Positions 26,101 to 34,935 of a stretch of DNA of 64,000 nucleotides are shown here, in pieces. The notes beneath the pieces are model-generated. The model searched no databases, was not told the DNA's origin, and worked only from the letters and a program-made list of their open reading frames with translations. Position numbers and translations under genes: made by a program. The stretch covers positions 620,001-684,000 of the forward strand of contig NZ_BMGT01000002.1 in NCBI RefSeq assembly GCF_014640335.1, read 5' to 3'. This DNA is from Edaphobacter dinghuensis (GTDB taxonomy: Bacteria > Acidobacteriota > Terriglobia > Terriglobales > Acidobacteriaceae). Positions within the stretch are counted from its first letter, which is position 1; each line of letters begins with the position of its first letter.

Positions 26101-27045
26101 CTACCCGCGCATCCGCGGATTTGCAATCGTATAAGCAACGTCCGTCAGCAGATTGATCGCGACATAAGTAAGACCCACCGCAAGAATGCATCCCTGCACC
26201 AGCGCATAGTCGCGGTTCGAGATCGCCGACAGTGTAAGCCTGCCGATACCCGGCCAGCTAAAGATCGTCTCGGTAACAATCGCTCCCGAGAGCAGCGACC
26301 CGAACTGCAACCCGATCACGGTGAGCACCGGAATCAGCGCATTACGCAGCGCGTGGCGATAGACCACCCTGTTCTCGCTCAATCCCTTCGCCCGCGCGGT
26401 GCGTATGTAATCCTGCCCCAACTCCTCAAGCATCGCCGTGCGCACCATGCGCGTAAGAATCGCGGCAAGTCCAAGGCCAAGCGTGATCGCTGGAAGGATC
26501 AGATGCAGCAGAAAATCGCCGACGCCTCCAGTCCCCGCAGTCGATACCGGAAGCCATCCGAAATAAATAGAAAAGACAATAATGAGGATCGGACCCAGCG
26601 CGAAGTTCGGAAACGAGAGACCGACCAGAGAGACCACGCCAAGCGCGCGGTCTTGCCAGCGGTTGCGGTGCAGCGCCGAGAGAATGCCTGCCGGGACCGA
26701 CACCGCAATCCCAATCAGCAGCGCAGCCAGCGTCAGCGCCAGCGTGTACGGATAACGCTGCAACACAAGGTGCGTCACCGAGTCATGCAGCCGTAGTGAC
26801 TGGCCAAGATCGCCATGCAGAATGCCGTGCCAATAGTGAAGGTACTGCTGGCTGAGTGGAGCGTCGAAACCATAAGCATGACGCAGCGCAGCAATGTCGG
26901 CGGAGTTCGCGCCCTCGCCCAGCATCTGCACGATAGGATCACCGGGCACAAGGTGAATCAACAGAAAGACGACCGACACCACCACCCAGATGACAGGCAG
27001 CGTAAGCAGAATGCGACGAACAGGGTTCCAGAGAGCTGGCTTCAT
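26101..27045 (-). CDS. Oligopeptide/dipeptide ABC transporter permease, DppB/OppB type
   Basis: 314 residues with six membrane helices. Landmarks are LLTLPVIWVVVSVVFLLIHL, VPGDPI near residue 35, the HYWHGILHGDLGQSL periplasmic segment, and the EAA loop YIRTARAKGLSENRVVYRHALRN. It would pair with a DppC-type permease to form the translocation channel; the closest one is 1 kb away on the other strand. Its ATG overlaps the TGA of the upstream CNNM-type gene (ATGA), so translation is probably coupled to that gene, an unusual partner. Substrate unknown. Confidence 0.92.
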   Translation of the reverse strand: MKPALWNPVRRILLTLPVIWVVVSVVFLLIHLVPGDPIVQMLGEGANSADIAALRHAYGFDAPLSQQYLHYWHGILHGDLGQSLRLHDSVTHLVLQRYPYTLALTLAALLIGIAVSVPAGILSALHRNRWQDRALGVVSLVGLSFPNFALGPILIIVFSIYFGWLPVSTAGTGGVGDFLLHLILPAITLGLGLAAILTRMVRTAMLEELGQDYIRTARAKGLSENRVVYRHALRNALIPVLTVIGLQFGSLLSGAIVTETIFSWPGIGRLTLSAISNRDYALVQGCILAVGLTYVAINLLTDVAYTIANPRMRG

Positions 27046-28433
27046 GCCGTCGCTTCCCTGTCTTCAGATTCGGGCGCTTTTACAGGCGTCAGCATCTGCA
27101 CCGCGACCCGGCTGATGCGGCGGCCATCCATCTCGGCAACGGAGTAGCGGCGTCCTCCATCCTCGATGCTCTCGCCCACCTCGGGGATGTGCCCAAGATG
27201 CGCGAGCAGGAAACCGGCCAGCGTCTCCACACCCACCTCGCGAGGAAAGCTCCAATGTAGCTGCGTGCCCAGGTCGCGCAGCGTCGTGCTGCCGTCGAGC
27301 GACATCGCTCCGGTGGAGCTGAGCAACGGGCTGCGCGGCGCAATATCGAACTCGTCATCCAGCTCGCCGACGATCTGCTCCAACGCATCTTCGGCAGTGA
27401 CAATACCGACGGTCGAACCGAACTCGTCCACGACAATCGCCATCTGTCGGCGACGCTCCTGAAACTCCTGCAACAGCTCCACCGCCAGCTTCGTCTCAGG
27501 AACCACCATCAGCCCATGCATGACCTGTCGCAGCGTAAGGCCGGAGCCGCCCTTGGCTCCAAGCGACAGAGCCACGCCGCGAAAGTGCATCAGGCGCGAG
27601 ATGTCTTTGGAGTAGACGATACCGATAATGTTCTCCGGGCCATTCACCGGATCGTACACAGGGATGCGCGAGTGCTGCTCTTCGACGATGCGCGCACTTG
27701 CCTGCTCCACCACCAGATCGGCAGGCAGCGAAAAGATCTTGCCGCGCGGCGTCATGATCTCGCGCACAGTAACGTGGTTCAGCTCGATGGCACGATGAAT
27801 GATCTCCTCCTGAAAAGGAGGCAACAGCCCCATGCGCCGCGTTGCCGTCGCAATCAGCTTAATCTCTTCCGGCGAATGGACAGCCCCTTCGCCATGCAGC
27901 GGTGCGTGAAACAGCTTCAGCACCAGCGCCGCAGAGTTGTTCATCAAATTCACCGCAGGTCGCGTGATGCGGATAAAGACATCCATCGGCCCGGCCACAG
28001 CCAGCGCAATACGCTCGGCGCGTTGCAATGCAAGCGATTTGGGAACCAACTCACCCAGCAGAACTTCAAAATAAGTAATCAGCGCAAACGCAATGATCAC
28101 CGCAAGCGTATGAGCATAGATCGCGGCGTGCGCGGGCAACACGTTCAGCCAGTTGTGTACCAGTTGCAGAATCATCTGCGCGACCGCAGGCTCGCCGATC
28201 CAGCCCAGCGCAAGTGCGGCCAGCGTAACTCCGAACTGCACAGCAGGAAGGAACTCGTCGATGTTGTGCTTGAGCTGAAGGACGGTGCGCGCACCCGGAC
28301 GGCCAAGCGCAATCAGTTGCTGGATGCGCGTCTCACGCACGCTGACAAGCGCGAACTCAGCAGCGACGAAGAAGCTGTTGGCCAAAATGAAGAAGGCCAC
28401 CATGATCGTGCGGAAGAGCATCCATTCAAGCAT
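27042..28433 (-). CDS. CNNM/CorC (hemolysin C) family transporter-associated protein
   Basis: 463 residues: a four-helix DUF21 (CNNM) membrane domain in the first 190 residues, two CBS domains (MTPRGKIFSLPADLV..., LTLRQVMHGLMVVPE...), and a C-terminal CorC/HlyC domain with QMAIVVDEFGSTVGIVTAED. Members of this group are linked to magnesium and cobalt efflux or homeostasis, despite the old hemolysin name. Nucleotides probably bind the CBS pair. The TGA stop overlaps the ATG of the DppB-type gene. No binding protein or ATPase follows. Confidence 0.92.
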   Translation of the reverse strand: MLEWMLFRTIMVAFFILANSFFVAAEFALVSVRETRIQQLIALGRPGARTVLQLKHNIDEFLPAVQFGVTLAALALGWIGEPAVAQMILQLVHNWLNVLPAHAAIYAHTLAVIIAFALITYFEVLLGELVPKSLALQRAERIALAVAGPMDVFIRITRPAVNLMNNSAALVLKLFHAPLHGEGAVHSPEEIKLIATATRRMGLLPPFQEEIIHRAIELNHVTVREIMTPRGKIFSLPADLVVEQASARIVEEQHSRIPVYDPVNGPENIIGIVYSKDISRLMHFRGVALSLGAKGGSGLTLRQVMHGLMVVPETKLAVELLQEFQERRRQMAIVVDEFGSTVGIVTAEDALEQIVGELDDEFDIAPRSPLLSSTGAMSLDGSTTLRDLGTQLHWSFPREVGVETLAGFLLAHLGHIPEVGESIEDGGRRYSVAEMDGRRISRVAVQMLTPVKAPESEDREATA

Positions 28434-28475
28434 TTAGAAAGTGTAACGGCTCACAGCCTTCCATCAGCCTTGGGG

Positions 28476-28492
28476 AGAACAGGCAACGGCAA
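28476..28492 (+). repeat. 17-base repeat shared with 36764-36780
   Basis: AGAACAGGCAACGGCAA here and at 36764 are identical. In both places it is intergenic and followed by A-rich CAACGGC-like sequence, so it is likely part of a dispersed repeat family. Confidence 0.6.
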
Positions 28493-28505
28493 CAGCAAAA
28501 GAAAT

Positions 28506-28527
28506 GGCCCGGCTGGTTGACCGGGCC
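28506..28527 (-). terminator. Terminator of trxA
   Basis: GGCCCGG (28506-28512) pairs with CCGGGCC (28521-28527); on the minus strand the hairpin is followed by ATTTCTTTTGC. It lies 22 bases after the trxA stop. Confidence 0.7.
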
Positions 28528-28549
28528 GCTTGAGATGTTGGGTAAAAAC

Positions 28550-28882
28550 TTATGCGAGAACCTTGAGCACAGACTTGTCGATAGTGTCCTTGGGGACATA
28601 CCCGACGATCTGTTCGGCTACCTGGCCGCCCTTGAAGATCAGCAGCGCGGGGATGCCGCGAATTCCGTAACGCGCAGGGGTTGCGGTGTTGGCATCAACA
28701 TCCATCTTCATCACCTTGAGCTTGCCCTGATATGAGTTGGCAACCTCGTCGACAATCGGCGCCAGCGCGCGACACGGGCCGCACCATGCTGCCCAGAAAT
28801 CAACCAATACGGGTTGATCCGACTGAAGAACCTCTTTTTCAAAGGATGCATCGTTGATGTTGGTTACGAACTGACCTGCCAT
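28550..28882 (-). CDS. trxA: Thioredoxin
   Basis: A 110-residue classical thioredoxin. The redox centre is Cys34-Gly-Pro-Cys37 in DFWAAWCGPCRAL, and the cis-proline region is GIRGIPALLIFKGG. It reduces protein disulfides in the cytosol with thioredoxin reductase as partner. The frame stays open upstream to 28960, but the ATG at 28882 is preferred: it follows GGAGGG at about 6 bases and gives the standard length. Single-gene unit with a terminator downstream. Confidence 0.96.
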   Translation of the reverse strand: MAGQFVTNINDASFEKEVLQSDQPVLVDFWAAWCGPCRALAPIVDEVANSYQGKLKVMKMDVDANTATPARYGIRGIPALLIFKGGQVAEQIVGYVPKDTIDKSVLKVLA

Positions 28883-28987
28883 GTACTTCCCTCCAGGATG
28901 TTCTGCCATTACTGAGCAGTCCTCACAATAATAGATGCTGAAGGGTAGGAAGAGTTTCAAGACGATCTAAATGACTGAAAAAGCAAA

Positions 28988-29021
28988 CGCCCGGACCTCT
29001 ATTGAAAGAGGTCAACGGGCG
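28988..29021 (-). terminator. Terminator of the thrC-thrB operon
   Basis: CGCCCG (28988-28993) plus GACCTCT pair with AGAGGTC (29007-29013) and CGGGCG (29016-29021). On the minus strand it is followed by T-rich TTTGCTTTTTC, 115 bases past the thrB stop. Confidence 0.75.
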
Positions 29022-29135
29022 GCGTAGCAGCCCTCCCCAGAACTGCCCACACGAGCTAAGGTACGAAGGAAGTAGAGAAAGGTAAAGAAATCTTAGGTAA
29101 CTTTGTGGTAACGCTGAAAAGGTTACCCCGTCCGA

Positions 29136-30038
29136 CTACCTCTGCACCGTCGTCCCTGCGGCGATAACGGTCTCGATGATCTCGAGTTCAGGGTCGCTGG
29201 CAGCCTTACGGATCGCGGCTTTCAGCACATCTGCCCTCTCTTCCGCTCCCTCTTCGGCAATGACCAGCACGGACGGCCCGGCCCCGCTAAGCGCCACGCC
29301 CAGCACGCCCGGTGTCCCGTTCAACGGCAGCAGGCGCGGCAGCAGCGGACAGGCTTCCATGCGGTAAGGCTGATGGATACGGTCCTGCATCGCCGCTCGC
29401 AGCAGATCGCCACGATTGAGCGCAAAGGCAGAGACCAGCAACGCCGTATTCTGCACATTCGCCACGGCATCGGCACGGCTATAGGTCGCTGGCAAAAGCG
29501 CCCGGGCCTTCTCCGTAGCCAAGCTCGCCGAAGGCAGTGCAAGCAGCAACTTCCACTTCAAGTCCTGCCCGCAAGTAGCTGTAATAATGCGGCTTCCATC
29601 GTCGGCGGAAGCGGTCATACCGCCCAGGAAACAGGCAGCGACGTTATCGGGATGCCCCTCGCGGCGGCATGCCTCTTCGAGAATCTGCTGGCTGCTCCAG
29701 CCCAGTTCGCCAAAGTGATCGGCCAGCAGAACCCCGGCCAGCAGCGCGGCAGCGCTGGAGCCGCAGCCCATCCCCAACGGTATCTCGTTATTCAGTTCGA
29801 GGTGCAGCGGCACTGCCGTTCTGCCGTGTGCGGCAAGAACGCTTTTGTAGGTAGTGAAGACGAGGCTGTTGGCAACATCGCCGCAGAGATCGGCGTTGCG
29901 CCCCGTAGCCCGGATGCCGAACTCTTTGGCCTCGGTCGCATCAATGGTCAGGTACAGCGCCATCGCAAGGCCCAGGGCATCGAAGCCCGGGCCAAGGTTG
30001 GCAGAGGTTGCTGGCAGGCGCAGATGTAAGGGTGTCAT
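29136..30038 (-). CDS. thrB: Homoserine kinase
   Basis: A 300-residue GHMP-family kinase. The ATP-binding glycine-rich loop is EIPLGMGCGSSAAALLAG, the N-terminal motif is LPATSANLGPGFD, and the C-terminal motif GVALSGAGPSVLVI closes the active site. It phosphorylates L-homoserine for threonine synthesis in the cytosol. Its ATG overlaps the thrC TGA (ATGA), so thrC and thrB form a translationally coupled operon in that order. Confidence 0.96.
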   Translation of the reverse strand: MTPLHLRLPATSANLGPGFDALGLAMALYLTIDATEAKEFGIRATGRNADLCGDVANSLVFTTYKSVLAAHGRTAVPLHLELNNEIPLGMGCGSSAAALLAGVLLADHFGELGWSSQQILEEACRREGHPDNVAACFLGGMTASADDGSRIITATCGQDLKWKLLLALPSASLATEKARALLPATYSRADAVANVQNTALLVSAFALNRGDLLRAAMQDRIHQPYRMEACPLLPRLLPLNGTPGVLGVALSGAGPSVLVIAEEGAEERADVLKAAIRKAASDPELEIIETVIAAGTTVQR

Positions 30039-31429
30039 ACCGTCTGGGCGATCTTCATGTGCGACTCCAGCGCGTGCAGCACAACGTCGGAGTCCGGTTC
30101 AAGGACGATCGGAGGCTTGCGCAGCGCGGTATGCAGCGCCTGGTCCGAAGCCGAGATCTGCGCATTCTCCGCCTCGGTTAGCAGCTCGCCCCGGTGATAG
30201 TCGATGGTGTACTGCGAGTCCTTGAGGGTGTGCCCGGTGAGGATGAGCACAACGCGCTCGTCGCGGGTGACCTTGCCCAGAGCGACAAGCTTCTTGAGCC
30301 CAGCCAGCGTCACCGCCGAGGCCGGCTCGCAACCCACGCCCTCCGCGCCGATCTGCGCCTTGGCCAGCGCAATCTCCTGCTCCGAAACCTGCTCGCACCA
30401 GCCGCCGAGCTTGTCGATAATATTGGCGGCCTTGCGCCACGACGCCGGGTTGCCGATGCGGATCGCCGTCGCCCGCGTGTCCGCCGTCACCGGCCGCATG
30501 ATGCGGTTCGAGTCGATAAACCAGCGATAGAGCGGATTCGCTCCCTCCGCCTGAATGATGCTGATCTTGGGCAGGCGGGGAATCAGGCCAAGGCGGTGCA
30601 TCTCCAAAAAGCCCTTGCCCAGCGCAGAGGAGTTAGCGAGGTTGCCACCAGGAACGACGATATGGTCCGGCACCTGCCAGTCGAGCTGCTCCAGAATCTC
30701 AAAGGCAGGCGTCTTCTGCCCTTCGAGCCGATAAGGATTGACCGAATTCAACAGGTATATAGGAAAGCGCGTCACCAGTTCGGTCAGGATGCGAACGCAG
30801 CCGTCAAAGTCCGTCTTCAACTGAATCGTCAGCGCACCGTAGTCCATCGACTGCGACAGCTTACCCCAGGCGATCTTGCCTTCGGGGATGAAGACGATGC
30901 TGCGCAGACCGGCGCGAGCGGCATAAGCAGCCATCGCGGCAGAAGTATTACCCGTCGAAGCGCAGGCGACCCACTCAAAGTCGCGATCCGCAGCAACCGA
31001 AAGCGCGGCGGTCATGCCCGTGTCCTTGAAAGAACCGGTAGGATTCATGCCCTGATGCTTGGCGGCCAGCCAGTTCAGCCCAACTGCCTTGGCGCAGCGC
31101 GGGAGATCGTAAAGCGGCGTATTGCCCTCGCGCAGGGTGACGGCATTGTCAAAATTTTCCAGAATAGGAAAGAGGTCGCGGAAGCGCCAGACACCGCTCT
31201 GGTCCAGCGGAAGGGTCGAGGTGCGGCGCTCCTGCCACAGCCAGCGGAGAGCGCTCGCGTTGGGCAGGTTGCTGTTGCTCGCGTCAGAGGAACCGGTACC
31301 GGGCGACCAGGGGTAGATGACGTCATAGAGCCCATTGCAGTCCGGGCAGCGAAATATACTGTTGACGGCGCTGCCGGTGATGACGGCTCCGCACTCTGTG
31401 CATCTAAGATGATGGGTCGCGACTTTCAT
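30035..31429 (-). CDS. thrC: Threonine synthase
   Basis: A 464-residue PLP enzyme of the fold-type II group with an N-terminal zinc ribbon (CTECGAVITG and FRCPDCNGLYD, CxxC pairs). The PLP lysine is Lys135 in NPTGSFKDTG, with GNTSAAMAAYAARAG following and the phosphate-binding loop VVPGGNLANSSALGKG. It makes threonine from O-phosphohomoserine, the product of the following thrB. The ATG at 31429 is chosen because the zinc ribbon begins a few residues later; the frame upstream to 31468 adds no conserved sequence. Divergent from modA. Confidence 0.94.
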   Translation of the reverse strand: MKVATHHLRCTECGAVITGSAVNSIFRCPDCNGLYDVIYPWSPGTGSSDASNSNLPNASALRWLWQERRTSTLPLDQSGVWRFRDLFPILENFDNAVTLREGNTPLYDLPRCAKAVGLNWLAAKHQGMNPTGSFKDTGMTAALSVAADRDFEWVACASTGNTSAAMAAYAARAGLRSIVFIPEGKIAWGKLSQSMDYGALTIQLKTDFDGCVRILTELVTRFPIYLLNSVNPYRLEGQKTPAFEILEQLDWQVPDHIVVPGGNLANSSALGKGFLEMHRLGLIPRLPKISIIQAEGANPLYRWFIDSNRIMRPVTADTRATAIRIGNPASWRKAANIIDKLGGWCEQVSEQEIALAKAQIGAEGVGCEPASAVTLAGLKKLVALGKVTRDERVVLILTGHTLKDSQYTIDYHRGELLTEAENAQISASDQALHTALRKPPIVLEPDSDVVLHALESHMKIAQTV

Positions 31430-31470
31430 TGGTCTATCTAGGTTACCGTAAAGAGCGGAGCGCACCAAAG

Positions 31471-32241
31471 ATGAGAGCTGTTCTTCTTGCCCTGGTCATG
31501 TGGAGCGGGTTGTTCGGTGCAGTCGCGGCAGAGGCACAGGCCCCGCAAAAAGAGTTGCATGTGGCCGCAGCGGCTGACTTGCAACCGGTCATGCCGGTTC
31601 TGGCCGCAGCCTACGAGCACGCAACCGGAGTGAAGCTGATCGTCAGCTACGGCTCCTCGGCTACGCTGGCGACGCAGATCCTGAACGGCGCACCGATGGA
31701 CATCTTCTTAGCAGCAGACTTCGTCTTCCCCGAAAAAGTGGTGGCCGCCGGGCTCTCCGACATGAAGGAGCCGACCGCCTATGCCAAGGGCGCGCTGGTG
31801 CTGTGGGCGCGCAAAGACTCGCCGCTGCAGCCGATCAGCATGGAGAAGCTGACCGACCCGCGCGTGACCCGCATCGCCATCGCCAATGAGCTGCACGCTC
31901 CCTATGGCCGCGCCGCTGTTGCTGCATTGAAGAAGTTGAACCTCTACGACAAGGTGTCTTCACACCTGGTCGTCGCTGAAAATATCGCGCAGACGGCGCA
32001 GTTTGTGGAGTCGGGCAACGCACAGCTCGGCCTGATCTCGCTGACGACGGCAAACACCGAGCACTTCCGGCAGATCGGCACCTATGTGCTGGTGCCGACG
32101 GTTTATCCCGAAATGCGGCAGTGCGCCGTAGTGATGGCAAAGTCCGAGCACCGCGACGACGCGCATGCGTTTCTCGACTGGCTGCTGACTCCCGCAGTAC
32201 AGGGAAACATGAGCAAGCTGGGGCTGGCAGCGGTGCAGTAG
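31471..32241 (+). CDS. modA: Molybdate ABC transporter substrate-binding protein
   Basis: A 256-residue periplasmic binding protein with a signal peptide (VLLALVMWSGLFGAVAAEAQ). ModA landmarks: LHVAAAADLQPVMP, VSYGSSATLATQILNGAPMDIFLAAD, and AIANELHAPYGRAA. It captures molybdate or tungstate for ModBC; enzymes that need the molybdenum cofactor depend on it. ATG at 31471 has an upstream CGGAG. It is separated from modB by 183 bases, which hold a parS-like site and a possible promoter, so modBC may have its own start. Confidence 0.93.
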   Translation: MRAVLLALVMWSGLFGAVAAEAQAPQKELHVAAAADLQPVMPVLAAAYEHATGVKLIVSYGSSATLATQILNGAPMDIFLAADFVFPEKVVAAGLSDMKEPTAYAKGALVLWARKDSPLQPISMEKLTDPRVTRIAIANELHAPYGRAAVAALKKLNLYDKVSSHLVVAENIAQTAQFVESGNAQLGLISLTTANTEHFRQIGTYVLVPTVYPEMRQCAVVMAKSEHRDDAHAFLDWLLTPAVQGNMSKLGLAAVQ

Positions 32242-32333
32242 CTCTTCCCTCTTCATCCTGGACACATCCCGACCAAAGCGCAGCACCGTGGGAAACCCCA
32301 GTATTTTGTCGTTGCTATTCCACGATCAAAGAG

Positions 32334-32349
32334 TGTTCCACGTGGAACA
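32334..32349. promoter_or_regulatory. parS: parS-like palindrome
   Basis: TGTTCCACGTGGAACA is a perfect 16-base palindrome in the modA-modB gap. It equals the form of the ParB-binding centromere site known in pseudomonads and fits the general bacterial pattern TGTTNCACGTGNAACA. It may instead be an operator of modBC. Confidence 0.7.
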
Positions 32350-32356
32350 TTTGCTA

Positions 32357-32362
32357 TATAAT
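32357..32362 (+). promoter_or_regulatory. Possible -10 element upstream of modB
   Basis: TATAAT lies 62 bases before the modB start. The region where a -35 box is expected is inside the parS-like palindrome and has no good TTGACA match. Confidence 0.3.
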
Positions 32363-32424
32363 GCGCAACTCTTCCTCGATCAGACACAGAGCACAATACG
32401 CATGAAGCGATAGACTGGCGCTGT

Positions 32425-33099
32425 ATGGATTTCGAGGCGCTTTGGCTAACGCTGCGGCTGGCGACGGGCACGACGGCAATTCTGCTGGCGGTGGCGCTGC
32501 CGCTGGCGTGGTGGATCGCCTCAGGCAAGGGCGCGGGACGGGCCGTGGTGCAGGCCGTGGTGGCGCTTCCGCTGGTGCTGCCGCCGACTGTGCTCGGCTT
32601 TTATCTGTTAGTAATGCTGGGGCCTCTGACCGCACCGGGACGCCTGTTGACGCGCCTCTTCGGACACTCGCTGTCCTTCAGCTTCTCCGGCCTGCTGGTC
32701 GGATCGGTGCTCTATAGTTTGCCCTTTGCCGTGCAGCCGCTGGTGGCGGGTTTCGGCATGGTGGATCGCGGGTACATCGAGGCCTCGGCTGGCCTGGGCG
32801 CCTCGCCGTGGAGGACCTTCTGGAGCGTCGTCATGCCGCTATCGCGCGGCGGTCTGCTGACTAGCGCGGTGCTGGCCTTTACCCATACCGTCGGCGAGTT
32901 CGGCGTGGTGCTGATGATCGGCGGCAATATTCCCGGAGCCACACAGACGCTCTCGATCTCGCTCTACGACCAGGTGCAGGACTTCAACTACAAGGCGGCC
33001 AACCAGACGGCGCTGGTGCTGGTGGCCGTCTCGCTGGCGGCGCTGATCGTGATCTACTCGCGGCGCGAGAGCGGAGTGGGGCGAGGCGAACTTGTCTGA
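32425..33099 (+). CDS. modB: Molybdate ABC transporter permease
   Basis: A 224-residue membrane protein with about five helices. The conserved cytoplasmic loop YIEASAGLGASPWRTFWSVVMPLSRGG contacts the ATPase, and PLVLPPTVLGFYLL plus HTVGEFGVVLMIGGNIPG are ModB landmarks. It forms the homodimeric channel for molybdate. Its last codons overlap the modC start by 8 bases. Confidence 0.95.
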   Translation: MDFEALWLTLRLATGTTAILLAVALPLAWWIASGKGAGRAVVQAVVALPLVLPPTVLGFYLLVMLGPLTAPGRLLTRLFGHSLSFSFSGLLVGSVLYSLPFAVQPLVAGFGMVDRGYIEASAGLGASPWRTFWSVVMPLSRGGLLTSAVLAFTHTVGEFGVVLMIGGNIPGATQTLSISLYDQVQDFNYKAANQTALVLVAVSLAALIVIYSRRESGVGRGELV

Positions 33100-33838
33100 G
33101 ACTGCAACCTATCTGAATTTCTCCATGCGGCACCGTCAGGGCACGCTTGCGTTCGACGCTGCCTTTGCGCTGAGCAGACCATGGACGGTTCTGTTTGGGC
33201 CGTCGGGGAGCGGAAAGACGACGGTGTTGCGCGCCATCGCCGGGCTGATGCGGCCAGACGAGGGACGCGTCGTGTGGCGTGGAGCTGTGGAGACAACGTG
33301 GTTCGAGAGCGCGGACGGAACTTTTCTACCTGCCTATCGGCGTGGCGTTCGTCTTGCCGCTCAGGTGGCGGCGCTGTTTCCCAGCAGGACGGTGCGACAG
33401 AACATCGCCTACGGTGTGCCGTCGGCGTCGGCTGCAATCGTCGACGAGGCGCTCGAGCGATTTCACCTCACGGGACTGGCGGAGTCGATGCCGTGGAAGC
33501 TTTCGGGCGGGGAGCGTCAGCGCGTCGCTGTGGCTCGGGCCGCGGCTTCGGCGATCACGGTCGAAACCGGTAGCCTGCTTCTGCTCGACGAGCCCTTCGC
33601 CGGGCTGCACCTCTCGCTGCGCGACGAGCTGCTCGATGACCTGCGCGGCTGGCTCGCTGCCAGAAAGACCCCTGTGCTCTCGGTCACACACGATGTCGGT
33701 GAGGCCTTTCAGTTGGACGCCGAGGTCATCAAGTTCGCCGACGGGCGCGTCGTCGAGCAGGGGCCGGTCGAGACTGTGCTTGCCGAGGAGCGGACACGAT
33801 TGATGGAGCAACTCTCGCGACTTCAACAGAAGCGGTAG
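33092..33838 (+). CDS. modC: Molybdate ABC transporter ATP-binding protein, short form
   Basis: A 248-residue ATPase starting at TTG (33092), overlapping modB. Walker A is GPSGSGKTT (36-44), signature LSGGERQR, Walker B LLLLDEP, and the switch histidine is in SVTHDVGEA. It drives molybdate import with ModB. At 248 residues it ends shortly after the ATPase domain and has no room for the usual TOBE/Mop C-terminal domain found in ModC of about 350 residues, so it should lack that molybdate-sensing site. Confidence 0.92.
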   Translation: MSETATYLNFSMRHRQGTLAFDAAFALSRPWTVLFGPSGSGKTTVLRAIAGLMRPDEGRVVWRGAVETTWFESADGTFLPAYRRGVRLAAQVAALFPSRTVRQNIAYGVPSASAAIVDEALERFHLTGLAESMPWKLSGGERQRVAVARAAASAITVETGSLLLLDEPFAGLHLSLRDELLDDLRGWLAARKTPVLSVTHDVGEAFQLDAEVIKFADGRVVEQGPVETVLAEERTRLMEQLSRLQQKR

Positions 33839-33858
33839 ATCCTTGAAGCAGTATCTGG

Positions 33859-34935
33859 TCAGGGCTGGACTGGTTCCTGCTCCAGCGTGACTCCGAACCG
33901 CGACTGCACCTCGCTTACGATGCGGTCTCGCAGTGCAGCGATATCGGCAGCAGTAGCGTGGCCGCGGTTGATCAGCGCCAGCGTATGCCGCGATGAGATG
34001 CCTGCGTGGCCGAGGGCGAAGCCTTTGGTGAATCCGGCCTTTTCGAGCAGCCATGCGGCGGGCAGTTTGATCTGTTCCTCGGCGGCGGGCCAGTGGGGAA
34101 TCTCTCCGACAGGAAGATGGAGATTGGCGGCGATTTGGTCGAGCGTCGAGCGCGGAACGACGGGATTCTTGAAGAACGACCCGGCGCTGCGGCAGTCCGC
34201 CTCTCCTTCGACGATCAGCATTCCCTTGCGATGGCGAATGGCGCGGACGGCGTGATAGACGTCGAGCGGCGTCGGCGCTGGTCGCTTCGCATCCCAATCG
34301 GCAAAGTGGCGTTGCAGATCGGCGTAGGTAAGGTTAGGCCGAGCGTCACGGTCGAACCGGAACGTGACCGCGGTGACGATATAGCGTCCTCGGTGGGTAG
34401 TGTTGAAGATGCTGTGGCGATAGGCGAAGCCGCATTGGTCGTGCGTGAGGGTAACGAAGTCATCGGTTTCGAGATCGAAGGCGCGGACAGCGGTGATAGT
34501 GCTGGCGACCTCTTGCCCATAGGCGCCGACGTTCTGGACGGGAGTGCCGCCGACAGAGCCGGGGATGCCTGCCAGACACTCGATGCCGCTGATTCCCTGC
34601 TCGCACAGGTGCAGCACAAAGGCGTTCCATTCGATGCCGGCGGCGACGGTGCATTCGACAAAGCGGCTGCCGGGAAGAGGCTGGACGAGCGGAATGGGGT
34701 CGGTGATGACGATGTGGATGACGAGGCCGTCGAAGCCTTCATCGGCTATCAGCAGGTTGCTGCCTCCGCCGAGGATGAAGATCTTTAGGCCGCGCTCGCG
34801 AGCGAACTGAACGGCTTCGACAAGCTCGGCTTCACTGGCGACCTCGCAGAAATAGCTGGCAGGGCCGCCGATGCGGAAGGTGGTGTAGGGGGCAAGCGAG
34901 ACCTGCTCCTGAACACGGATGGAAAGAGTCGGCAC
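33859..34935 (-). CDS. murB: UDP-N-acetylmuramate dehydrogenase
   Basis: A 358-residue FAD enzyme of type I. It opens with VSLAPYTTFRIGGPASYF, carries the FAD-binding segment ILGGGSNLLIADEGFDG, then CLAGIPGSVGGTPVQNVGAYGQEV, and the serine-containing active-site region RSAGSFFKNPV; YRHSIFN is the type I specific loop. It reduces UDP-GlcNAc-enolpyruvate to UDP-MurNAc for peptidoglycan synthesis in the cytosol. It stands apart from other mur genes and is convergent with modC. Confidence 0.95.
   Translation of the reverse strand: MPTLSIRVQEQVSLAPYTTFRIGGPASYFCEVASEAELVEAVQFARERGLKIFILGGGSNLLIADEGFDGLVIHIVITDPIPLVQPLPGSRFVECTVAAGIEWNAFVLHLCEQGISGIECLAGIPGSVGGTPVQNVGAYGQEVASTITAVRAFDLETDDFVTLTHDQCGFAYRHSIFNTTHRGRYIVTAVTFRFDRDARPNLTYADLQRHFADWDAKRPAPTPLDVYHAVRAIRHRKGMLIVEGEADCRSAGSFFKNPVVPRSTLDQIAANLHLPVGEIPHWPAAEEQIKLPAAWLLEKAGFTKGFALGHAGISSRHTLALINRGHATAADIAALRDRIVSEVQSRFGVTLEQEPVQP

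Noticed and set aside
30194..31441. 415-residue open frame antisense to thrC
   Set aside because: Shadow of thrC; no recognisable motif, while thrC has zinc ribbon and PLP lysine.
32425..33838. Sulfate (CysTWA) rather than molybdate transporter
   Set aside because: Gene order binding protein, one permease, ATPase and ModA/ModB motifs fit molybdate; Cys systems have two permeases.
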